Origin: CAYXNZ01 sp964553705
Lineage (GTDB): Bacteria; Patescibacteriota; Patescibacteriia; Patescibacteriales; GWC2-42-12
DNA length: 5,093 nt
Direction of reading: 5' to 3'
Assembly (NCBI GenBank): GCA_964553705.1
Contig: CAZKKV010000034.1
Coordinates: forward strand, 1-5,093
This document shows, in pieces, positions 1 through 5,089 of this stretch; position 1 is the stretch's first letter, and each line of letters begins with the position of its first letter. Below the pieces are notes generated by a model. The model had not been told where the DNA came from. It searched no databases and saw nothing but the letters and a program-made list of their open reading frames with translations. Position numbers and translations under genes: made by a program.

Positions 1-1
1 A

Positions 2-1735
2 TCTACTTTGGCTGACAGAATGTTGGAAATTACTGGTACGATTCAAAAAAGGAAAATGAAAGAACAGATTCTTGATCAGATGGATTTGGAAAGAGAAAGA
101 GGAATTACTATCAAACTACAACCTGTCTGTATGGATTATGATGGCTATAAATTAAACTTGATTGATACTCCTGGTCATGTTGATTTTGGTTATGAAGTTT
201 CGCGAAGTTTGGCGGCGGTTGAAGGCGCAGTTCTTTTAGTTGATGCTACGCAGGGGATTCAAGCGCAGACTCTGGCTAATTTATATTTGGCTTTAGAACA
301 GAATCTTTTTGTTATTCCAGTTATTAATAAGATTGATTTACCAGCAGCGCAAGTTGAGCAGACTAAAAAAGAGATAATTAAATTATTGGGTTGTCAGGCA
401 GAAGAAATAATTTGTGCTTCGGCTAAAACCGGACAAGGCGTGAAGGAAATACTACAATCAATTATAAAAAATATACCCGCTCCACCGCAAGACAAAGGTA
501 CCAGTCATCTCAAGGCGTTAATTTTTGATTCAAACTATGATGAATATCGAGGGGTAGTTGCTTACATAAGAATTTTTAACGGTAATTTAAAAAAAGGAGA
601 CAAGATAGCATTAGCGACAACTGGGGCAAAAAGTGAAGCTTTGGATGTCGGCATATTTAAGCCTGAATATAGGTCTGTTGGTGAATTAGTCACCGGAGAA
701 ATCGGTTATTTAGTGACTGGATTCAAAGAGGTTGGAGAATGTCGAGTTGGCGATACTATAACTCTGGAAAAATCAGTTAAAGAAGTAGAGCCATTAAAAG
801 GCTATGCCGAAGTTAAACCAATGGTTTTTGCTGGTATTTTTCCTCGCGAAGGCAACGAGTTTGAAGAATTAAGGGAAGCTATATCTAAACTAAAACTAAA
901 TGATGCCTCCTTGGCTTATGAGTCGGAGCAATCCGAAGCTCTCGGTTTTGGTTTTCGTTGTGGTTTCTTGGGTTTACTTCATTTAGAAATATTTCAAGAG
1001 CGTCTTAGACGGGAGTACGGCTTAGATTTAATAGTGACAGTGCCGAGTGTTGCTTATAGAGTTTTTAAAAAAAACAAAGAAGAAATAATTATTCGTAATC
1101 CACAAAAATTACCTGATTCAACCGAAATAGAAAAAATAGAAGAACCATGGGTTAAACTTGATATTATCACGCCAAAAGATTATCTGGGCGCAGTTATGAA
1201 TTTAGTCCAGGACAAGAGGGGAATTTATAAAAATACAGAATTTTTAGATGAATATCGGGCTATTTTACATTACGAGATACCAATGGCGGCGATTTTAACT
1301 GATTTTTATGATAAAATAAAAAGTGTTAGTTCAGGTTATGCGTCAATCAACTATGAATATTATGATTATCGATCAGCTGATGTGGTAAAAATGGATATAC
1401 TAGTAGCCGAGGATATAATTGAAGCGTTAGCGGTTATTGTTTATCGCGATGAAGCTTTTCGTCGTGGTAAGGAAATTGTAAAAATTTTGAAAGACACTTT
1501 GTCTAAACAAATGTTTGTAGTAAAAATACAGGCAGCTATCGGTGGAAAGATTATTGCCGCCGAAAGACTTTCGGCTATGCGCAAAGACGTGACAGCTAAA
1601 TTGTATGGTGGCGATGTGTCAAGAAAAAGAAAATTATTAGAAAAACAAAAAAAAGGCAAAAAGAAAATGATGGCTGCTGGTAAAGGTAACGTTGATATTC
1701 CAGCTGATGCTTTTATAAAGATTTTGAAAAAATAA
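2..1735 (+). CDS. lepA: Elongation factor 4 (LepA) GTPase, 5'-truncated by window edge
   Basis: LepA/EF-4 is a ribosome-bound translational GTPase related to EF-G, thought to act on stalled or back-translocated ribosomes and in 30S maturation. The frame opens with Ser-Thr-Leu-Ala-Asp-Arg, the end of the GKSTL P-loop, so about 17 N-terminal codons lie outside the window. The TTG at 8 is an internal Leu codon, not a start. Visible GTPase motifs are RGIT (98-109), DTPGH (164-178), NKID (326-337) and SAK (419-427). Domain II follows, then the family's SLAYE...ALGFGFRCGFLGLLH block (about 908-982), an EF-G-like domain V and the LepA-specific C-terminal domain, with YGGDVSRKRKLLEKQKKGKK near the end. 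About 577 residues are present against roughly 600 in E. coli, so only the start is missing. It ends in TAA, and the -35 of the next promoter lies in its last codons. No frameshift is seen. Identification is near certain. Confidence 0.97.
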   Translation, partial: STLADRMLEITGTIQKRKMKEQILDQMDLERERGITIKLQPVCMDYDGYKLNLIDTPGHVDFGYEVSRSLAAVEGAVLLVDATQGIQAQTLANLYLALEQNLFVIPVINKIDLPAAQVEQTKKEIIKLLGCQAEEIICASAKTGQGVKEILQSIIKNIPAPPQDKGTSHLKALIFDSNYDEYRGVVAYIRIFNGNLKKGDKIALATTGAKSEALDVGIFKPEYRSVGELVTGEIGYLVTGFKEVGECRVGDTITLEKSVKEVEPLKGYAEVKPMVFAGIFPREGNEFEELREAISKLKLNDASLAYESEQSEALGFGFRCGFLGLLHLEIFQERLRREYGLDLIVTVPSVAYRVFKKNKEEIIIRNPQKLPDSTEIEKIEEPWVKLDIITPKDYLGAVMNLVQDKRGIYKNTEFLDEYRAILHYEIPMAAILTDFYDKIKSVSSGYASINYEYYDYRSADVVKMDILVAEDIIEALAVIVYRDEAFRRGKEIVKILKDTLSKQMFVVKIQAAIGGKIIAAERLSAMRKDVTAKLYGGDVSRKRKLLEKQKKGKKKMMAAGKGNVDIPADAFIKILKK

Positions 1736-1752
1736 AATTATAATTTTATAAT
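1724..1752 (+). promoter_or_regulatory. Sigma70-type promoter in the lepA tail
   Basis: TTGAAA (1724-1729) and a perfect TATAAT (1747-1752) are separated by exactly 17 bp. The -35 lies inside the final lepA codons. The expected transcription start is near 1759, only about 10 bases before the ATG of the small peptide gene at 1769, so the leader would be very short with no Shine-Dalgarno. A second TATAAT at 1739-1744 lacks a matching -35. The -10 overlaps an 18-bp AT-only palindrome (1732-1749) that could be an operator or could be chance. The promoter probably serves the peptide gene and recJ-rnhA-tRNA. This is inferred from the sequence only. Confidence 0.6.
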
Positions 1753-1768
1753 CTAAAAAACTTGGCTT

Positions 1769-1867
1769 ATGAAGAAAAAAACTATTCAGAGAATTGTGTG
1801 GGTATTTATTTCAGCTATGGTAATTTTTACTATGGTTTTGTGGAGCGTCGGTGTAGCTTTTATGTAA
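1769..1867 (+). CDS. Small single-span membrane peptide, function unknown (32 aa)
   Basis: This is a 32-codon reading frame from ATG to TAA filling the lepA-recJ gap. The product begins MKKKTIQRIV, a basic amphipathic head with five positive charges in the first eight residues. It continues into a hydrophobic stretch from about residue 9 to the C-terminus, with two Trp, three internal or terminal Met and a Gly near the end. That pattern predicts one transmembrane helix with a cytoplasmic N-terminus and no soluble domain. A promoter lies just upstream with a leader of about 10 bases and no Shine-Dalgarno. The stop is 24 bases before the recJ ATG, so the two are probably cotranscribed. I recognise no family. 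It could be a subunit-like membrane peptide or a regulatory leader peptide for recJ. It is unlikely to be chance because the charge and hydrophobicity layout is clean and the promoter is well placed. Confidence 0.6.
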   Translation: MKKKTIQRIVWVFISAMVIFTMVLWSVGVAFM

Positions 1868-1891
1868 TTTGTAGAATATAAAAATTAAATT

Positions 1892-3619
1892 ATGGATTAT
1901 AAATGGCAGCTACTGCCTTTGATTGAAAAAAAAATATTCAAGAATCTATCTGATTATAATCAGATAGTTTTACAATTATTACATAATAGGGGAATTATCG
2001 ATAAAAAGGAAATCGATAAATTTTTGCACCCAGAATATGGGCGAGACATTTTGGATCCATTTCTATTCAAAGACATGGCAGATGCAGTTGATTTAATAAT
2101 TAAACATATAAAAAAAGGTAGTCAGATTGTAGTTTATGGCGATTATGACGCTGATGGAGTGACAGCATCAGTATTATTAGTAGAGGTTCTCTCAACACTT
2201 AAAGCCAAGACAGAGGTTTATATTCCAGAAAGGATTAGTGAAGGCTATGGTTTGAATAAAAAAGCTATTGACGAGATTAGTAATCTGAGGACGAAATTAA
2301 TCATAACGGTTGATACTGGTATTCGTAATAAAGAGGAGGTTGAATATTTAAAAAATAAAAATTTAGATATTGTTATCACTGATCATCACGAACCACCTGC
2401 GGACAGAGGTGATTTGCCAGATTGTTTGATTATTGATCCAAAGGCAGATAGTTATCCTGACAAAGATTTAGCCGGAGTTGGTGTTGCTTTTAAGCTAGCC
2501 CAAGCCTTAATAGAAAAAGCTAAATTAACGAGTAAACAAAAAGAAATACTAGAGAAAAGATGTTTGGATTTAGTGGCGGTTGGTACAATTGCCGATTGTG
2601 TCAAATTGGTTAACGAGAATAGAGCTTTGACGGAAAAAGGTTTGGAAATAATAAACAATAAAACAAGAAAAGGCTTAAAAGAACTTATTGATTTAGCACA
2701 AGGCGATAACAAGAGGAATGTAAGTGCTTGGAATGTTTCCTGGCAAATAGCGCCTCGACTAAATGCAGCTGGCAGATTAGCGCATGCCAACACTGCTTTT
2801 GAGTTGTTAATTACAAAAAATAAAATAAAGGCAAAAAAAATTGCCGAAGATTTAAATAATAAAAATTTAGATAGACAAAAGATAACTGGAGAAATAATAG
2901 GAGCTTGCCAGGAAGAAATTGAAAAAGAAATGCAGACTGACAGGATTTTAGTTATGTTGTCACCGAGCATCAAAGATAGCAGTAAACAAAGATGGTCAGA
3001 GGGCGTAGTTGGTTTAGTGGCCGGTAAATTAGCTGAGAAGTACGGTAAACCAGTTATAGTGATAACCGGTCAAGGTGATGACATCAGGGGCTCAGGTAGA
3101 AGTATCGAGGGGTTTAATATAACTGAAGCACTTGAAAAGCATAAAAGATTTTTGGATAAATTTGGTGGACACAAAGGTGCTTGCGGTTTTTCTTTAAAAA
3201 GCAAGAAAGATTTAAATGGTTTTACGAAAGCGATTAAAAAATATGCTCATGAAAAATTGGTGAATTTTAAACTTTACCGCAAGCTTATTCTTGAGGCCGA
3301 GCTAGATTTATCGATAGTTGACGATGATTTAATTGAACAGCTTGCATTGCTTGAGCCACATGGCGAGGGTAATAATCGACCAAAATTTGTTAGCCGAAAT
3401 TTAACTATTATGGATAAAATTGAAATGGGAGTTGAGAGTCAACATGTAAAAGTTAGATTCAACGGTTTTTGGGCGATAGCCTTTAACCAGGCGGATAATT
3501 GGAAAGAATTTAGAATAGGTGATCGGGTTGACATTGCTTATTATTTAGAATTTAATGAGTTTAACGGTAACAGGAAAATTCAACTTAAATTAATTGATAT
3601 AAAAAACGCAAATAAATGA
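1892..3619 (+). CDS. recJ: Single-stranded-DNA-specific exonuclease RecJ
   Basis: RecJ degrades single-stranded DNA 5' to 3' in recombinational repair (RecF pathway), mismatch repair and base excision repair, using metal ions. The product is 575 residues, close to the 577 of E. coli RecJ, so it is full length. DHH phosphoesterase motifs are visible: GDYDADG at 83-89 (Asp84, Asp86, Asp88), VDTGI at 140-144 (Asp141), TDHH at 163-166 (Asp164, His165, His166) and GTIAD at 231-235 (Asp235). APRLNAAGRL follows at 287-296. The DHHA1 domain has WSEGVVGLVAGKL (368-380), SGRS (401-404) and the GGH motif (425-427). A C-terminal OB-fold region begins around 455. The ATG at 1892 is the first plausible start and has no Shine-Dalgarno. 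The TGA stop overlaps the rnhA ATG as ATGA, indicating coupling. An A9 tract (1926-1934) and a perfect palindrome (1946-1967) lie in the first 25 codons. All catalytic residues are present. Confidence 0.97.
   Translation: MDYKWQLLPLIEKKIFKNLSDYNQIVLQLLHNRGIIDKKEIDKFLHPEYGRDILDPFLFKDMADAVDLIIKHIKKGSQIVVYGDYDADGVTASVLLVEVLSTLKAKTEVYIPERISEGYGLNKKAIDEISNLRTKLIITVDTGIRNKEEVEYLKNKNLDIVITDHHEPPADRGDLPDCLIIDPKADSYPDKDLAGVGVAFKLAQALIEKAKLTSKQKEILEKRCLDLVAVGTIADCVKLVNENRALTEKGLEIINNKTRKGLKELIDLAQGDNKRNVSAWNVSWQIAPRLNAAGRLAHANTAFELLITKNKIKAKKIAEDLNNKNLDRQKITGEIIGACQEEIEKEMQTDRILVMLSPSIKDSSKQRWSEGVVGLVAGKLAEKYGKPVIVITGQGDDIRGSGRSIEGFNITEALEKHKRFLDKFGGHKGACGFSLKSKKDLNGFTKAIKKYAHEKLVNFKLYRKLILEAELDLSIVDDDLIEQLALLEPHGEGNNRPKFVSRNLTIMDKIEMGVESQHVKVRFNGFWAIAFNQADNWKEFRIGDRVDIAYYLEFNEFNGNRKIQLKLIDIKNANK
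1946..1967. repeat. Perfect 22-bp palindrome inside early recJ
   Basis: The two 11-base halves are exact reverse complements with no spacer (left half CTATCTGATTA). The site covers codons 19-25 of recJ (Leu-Ser-Asp-Tyr-Asn-Gln-Ile). As RNA it could form a 9-bp stem closed by a UAUA loop. As DNA it resembles a dimeric-regulator site. Function is unknown. Eleven matching pairs are unlikely by chance in a window this short, even allowing for AT richness. Confidence 0.7.
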
Positions 3620-4023
3620 AAAAAATAATTATTTATACTGATGGTGGCGCTCGTGGTAATCCTGGACCAGCTGGTATTGGTGCGGTTTTATCTGACGAAG
3701 ATGGGCGAGTAGAAAAAGAAATTTCCAAATACATTGGGAAGGCGACCAACAATCAAGCCGAATACCAAGCTTTGATTGCGGCTTTATCTGAAGCGAAAAA
3801 AATAGGTGCCAAAGAAGTCAGAGTGTTTATGGATAGTGAGTTAATTGTCAAGCAGATGAATCGAGAGTATAAGGTAAAAAATAAAGATTTAGCGAAATTG
3901 TTTATCAAGGTTTATAATTTAACTTTAAATTTTTCAAAAATAAGCTTTAAGCACGTACGACGAGAGCGAAACGGGCATGCAGACAAACTTGTTAATTTGG
4001 CAATTGATAATGCTTTAAAATAA
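3616..4023 (+). CDS. rnhA: Ribonuclease HI (RNase H family)
   Basis: RNase HI cuts the RNA strand of RNA:DNA hybrids, removing R-loops and Okazaki primers, with two metal ions. The product is 135 residues against about 155 for E. coli RnhA. The start reads MKKIIIYTDGGARGNPGPAG, the classical first strand and turn. The DEDD catalytic set is complete: Asp9, Glu49 (in NNQAEYQAL), Asp73 (in MDSELIV) and Asp123 (in RNGHAD). The basic protrusion of the E. coli enzyme is missing: the sequence passes from YKVKNKDLAKLF directly to FKHVRRERN, as in the shorter RNase HI-like subgroup also found in archaea and many small-genome bacteria. The ATG overlaps the recJ stop as ATGA with no Shine-Dalgarno, so translation probably depends on ribosomes finishing recJ. 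The TAA stop is followed three bases later by a tRNA gene. Identification is secure; its substrate preference against other RNases H is not known. Confidence 0.95.
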   Translation: MKKIIIYTDGGARGNPGPAGIGAVLSDEDGRVEKEISKYIGKATNNQAEYQALIAALSEAKKIGAKEVRVFMDSELIVKQMNREYKVKNKDLAKLFIKVYNLTLNFSKISFKHVRRERNGHADKLVNLAIDNALK

Positions 4024-4026
4024 TCA

Positions 4027-4100
4027 GGACGCATAGCTCAGTTGGTTAGAGCGCATGATTCACATTCATGAGGTCGAAGGTTCAAATCCCTCTGCGTCCA
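4027..4100 (+). tRNA. tRNA-Val (anticodon CAC)
   Basis: A 74-base cloverleaf can be drawn by hand. Acceptor GGACGCA (4027-4033) pairs fully with TGCGTCC (4093-4099). The D stem is GCTC/GAGC with loop AGTTGGTTA. The anticodon stem CATGA/TCATG encloses TTCACAT, with anticodon CAC at 4061-4063 reading GUG. The variable loop is AGGTC and the T loop TTCAAAT. The discriminator is A4100. CCA is not encoded (CAA follows), so the CCA-adding enzyme is needed. The T stem GAAGG/CCCTC has one A51-C63 mismatch. The gene starts three bases after the rnhA stop. A GATAAT hexamer at 4006-4011 has no convincing -35, so the tRNA is probably processed from the recJ-rnhA transcript by RNase P and tRNase Z. The anticodon is clear; the mismatch slightly lowers certainty that it is fully functional. 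Confidence 0.93.
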
Positions 4101-4152
4101 CAAATTCGATATAGCTCAAAAATATGAAAAAGTTAAATATTAAAATTAAAAA

Positions 4153-4183
4153 TTGGCTATAAAAAGAATAAGCGGTATATAAT
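4153..4183 (+). promoter_or_regulatory. Candidate promoter ahead of the tRNA remnant and dedA
   Basis: A perfect TATAAT lies at 4178-4183. The best -35 is TTGGCT (4153-4158), 19 bp away, longer than the ideal 17; the alternative -10 TATATA (4176-4181) gives 17 bp. The expected transcription start is near 4190, inside an 8-bp tandem duplication. A transcript from here would run through the tRNA-like remnant into dedA. The region is very AT-rich, so a chance -10 is possible. Confidence 0.4.
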
Positions 4184-4188
4184 TATAT

Positions 4189-4204
4189 TTAAATAGTTAA
4201 ATAG
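4189..4204 (+). repeat. Two tandem copies of TTAAATAG
   Basis: Two adjacent identical 8-base units span the start point predicted for the promoter at 4153-4183. This is probably a slippage duplication in AT-rich DNA. It could also be a short regulator site. Little more can be said. Confidence 0.5.
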
Positions 4205-4224
4205 ATTCTAACTTCGTCCATTGG

Positions 4225-4291
4225 GTTCAACAAAGAAAAGAGCGCTCCGGTAGCACCGGAGAGGTCGAAGGTTCGAATCCTTTTGCGTCCA
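4225..4291 (+). pseudogene. tRNA remnant: intact 3' part, lost 5' acceptor strand (loop reads AGC)
   Basis: The 3' part is a good tRNA. GAGC (4240-4243) fits the right side of a D stem. The anticodon stem is CTCCG/CGGAG (4245-4249, 4257-4261) with loop GTAGCAC, a T at position 33 and an apparent AGC anticodon (4252-4254). The variable loop is AGGTC. The T stem GAAGG/CCTTT encloses TTCGAAT. TGCGTCC (4284-4290) and discriminator A4291 follow. The last 31 bases match the tRNA-Val 3' end at 28 positions. The 5' part fails: a weak D stem GTTC (4225-4228) can be drawn with an 11-base loop lacking GG, but the seven bases where the acceptor strand should lie (4216-4222) do not pair with TGCGTCC. AGC would read alanine codons, yet no G3-U70 identity pair can form. 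It is most likely a decayed or recombined tandem tRNA. It may still be a processing signal for the gene that follows. Confidence 0.7.
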
Positions 4292-4294
4292 CTT

Positions 4295-4924
4295 ATGAAA
4301 AGGAGAATAAAAGAAATTTTAATTTTTTCGTTTGTTGTAGTATTATTCATTCTATCATCTTGCTTGGCGCATATTTACAGCGCAGAATTGGAGAGTTTGG
4401 ATTTACTTGATAGTCAAATAGGTAAATTTGTTTATATTTTAATTATGGCGGGCGCAGTTATTGTAGCGCCAGCAGAGACTCTACCTCTTTTGCCAATTGC
4501 TGTTTCTATCTGGGGAGCAAATTTAGCAGCTATACTGACGATTTTTGGTTGGGTTGTCGGTTCAATGGCAGCTTTTTCCATCGCCAGAAAATTTGGTAGA
4601 AAAATAGTACATCATTTTGTAGAAAAATATGATATTGATGAATTAAAAGAGGTTTTACCTAAAAAAAATTTATTTTGGGTCGTTGCCTTTGCTCGTATTT
4701 TTTTACCAGTTGATATTGTTAGTTATGCTGTTGCGTTGTTCACTAAGATGCATTGGTTTGTTTATTTAACAGCTACATTATTAGGTACGTCGATTTTTGC
4801 CTTTTTGTTCGCTTATGGTGCAAAATTATCAATATTTTTACAGGTAGTTGCCGGCATAATTATTTTAATTTTTATTATTTTTGAATATCGTAATATAAAA
4901 AAACGTTTAAAAACATTATTTTAA
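4295..4924 (+). CDS. DedA/VTT-domain (SNARE-associated-like) integral membrane protein
   Basis: This is a 209-residue, strongly hydrophobic protein of the DedA/TVP38/TMEM64 (VTT) superfamily. Some members flip lipids such as undecaprenyl phosphate or phosphatidylethanolamine and support envelope homeostasis; the substrate here is unknown. The head MKRRIKEI is basic and is followed by a helix at about 8-27. The segment APAETLPLLPIAV (58-70) fits the family's re-entrant loop. GWVVGSMAAFSIARKFGRK (85-103) and FARIFLPVDIVSYAVALF (132-149, with Arg134 and Asp140) match the conserved core. Two further helices lie at about 154-176 and 178-197, before a basic tail. ATG 4295 is chosen over an in-frame TTG at 4283, because that TTG lies inside the tRNA remnant. 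The ATG is three bases after the remnant's last base and has no Shine-Dalgarno upstream; AAGGAG at 4300-4305 is inside the coding region. LSSC at 20-23 happens to fit a lipobox. Confidence 0.85.
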   Translation: MKRRIKEILIFSFVVVLFILSSCLAHIYSAELESLDLLDSQIGKFVYILIMAGAVIVAPAETLPLLPIAVSIWGANLAAILTIFGWVVGSMAAFSIARKFGRKIVHHFVEKYDIDELKEVLPKKNLFWVVAFARIFLPVDIVSYAVALFTKMHWFVYLTATLLGTSIFAFLFAYGAKLSIFLQVVAGIIILIFIIFEYRNIKKRLKTLF

Positions 4925-4972
4925 TGATGTTTATCTCGGTATTTATAGTAAAAAAATAATAGCTCATTTAAC

Positions 4973-5001
4973 TTGATTTAATTGCGTTAATATGTTATAT
5001 T
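4973..5001 (+). promoter_or_regulatory. Extended -10 promoter for a gene beyond the right edge
   Basis: TTGATT (4973-4978) and TATATT (4996-5001) are separated by exactly 17 bp, and a TG one base before the -10 (4993-4994) makes it an extended -10 element. The expected start is near 5008, giving an untranslated leader of more than 80 bases that contains the GC-rich hairpin at 5071-5089. It lies about 50 bases after the dedA stop, with no terminator visible between. Confidence 0.55.
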
Positions 5002-5019
5002 AGTTGGACATTTGTTTCA

Positions 5020-5048
5020 TTGACATAGAAATGCTTTAATTTTAGCAA
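5020..5048 (+). promoter_or_regulatory. Second, weaker promoter candidate
   Basis: TTGACA at 5020-5025 is a perfect -35. At 17 bp it is followed only by TAGCAA (5043-5048), a poor -10. It may be a second start, an activator-dependent promoter, or a chance -35 inside the leader made from the upstream promoter. Confidence 0.25.
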
Positions 5049-5070
5049 TATCAAGGTAAGTGGACGATTG

Positions 5071-5089
5071 CCCCGCCGAATCGGCGGGG
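5071..5089 (+). promoter_or_regulatory. GC-rich perfect hairpin in the right-edge leader
   Basis: CCCCGCCGA (5071-5079) and TCGGCGGGG (5081-5089) are exact reverse complements around one base. In RNA this gives an 8-bp, all-GC stem with an AAU loop. It stands out in very AT-rich surroundings. No T run follows on either strand, so it is not a standard intrinsic terminator. It ends in the G tract that begins the Shine-Dalgarno-like GGGGAGGA, so it could hide that site in the folded state. It could also be one copy of a dispersed palindromic repeat. Confidence 0.6.

Noticed and set aside
1441..1659. 72-residue open frame on the minus strand
   Set aside because: It lies wholly antisense to the conserved LepA C-terminal domain, has no ribosome binding site and resembles no family; it is a shadow of lepA.
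2452..2973. 173-residue open frame on the minus strand
   Set aside because: It is antisense to the RecJ catalytic core. Its hydrophobic Ser/Phe/Leu-rich composition is what the reverse strand of AT-rich, Lys-rich coding DNA gives.
3616..3628. Alternative genetic code with UGA as glycine
   Set aside because: Reading through the recJ TGA adds only three codons before TAA, and the ATGA overlap with rnhA is a normal stop/start arrangement; tryptophan is encoded by TGG throughout.
4124..4162. 12-codon frame beginning MKKLNIKIKNWL
   Set aside because: Short, AT-driven composition, no Shine-Dalgarno and no detectable promoter of its own; it is indistinguishable from chance.
4213..4220. TTCGTCCA as the tail of a third decayed tRNA
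   Set aside because: It matches the acceptor 3' end at seven of eight bases, but no T arm can be drawn before it; too short to support.
4101..4239. Group I intron or intron-interrupted tRNA
   Set aside because: The interval is too short for a group I intron, lies between tRNA-like units rather than in an anticodon loop, and has no matching 5' acceptor half; the TAGCTCA at 4112-4118 is not preceded by a strand that pairs with TGCGTCC.
4070..4291. Mobile-element attachment sites at the two tRNA 3' ends
   Set aside because: Only about 160 bases separate the repeats and no integrase or cargo is present. The repeats differ at three positions and extend into an anticodon arm, which fits tandem tRNA decay better.
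4283..4294. TTG start for the DedA protein, adding four residues
   Set aside because: The TTG and following codons form part of the tRNA remnant's T stem and acceptor strand; ATG 4295 opens a typical basic membrane-protein head.
4924..4959. 11-codon frame overlapping the dedA stop as TAATG
   Set aside because: Too short and low in complexity to support; the overlap arises from the stop-codon context.
5071..5089. Intrinsic terminator
   Set aside because: The stem is strong but no T run follows on either strand, and a Shine-Dalgarno-like motif follows directly.
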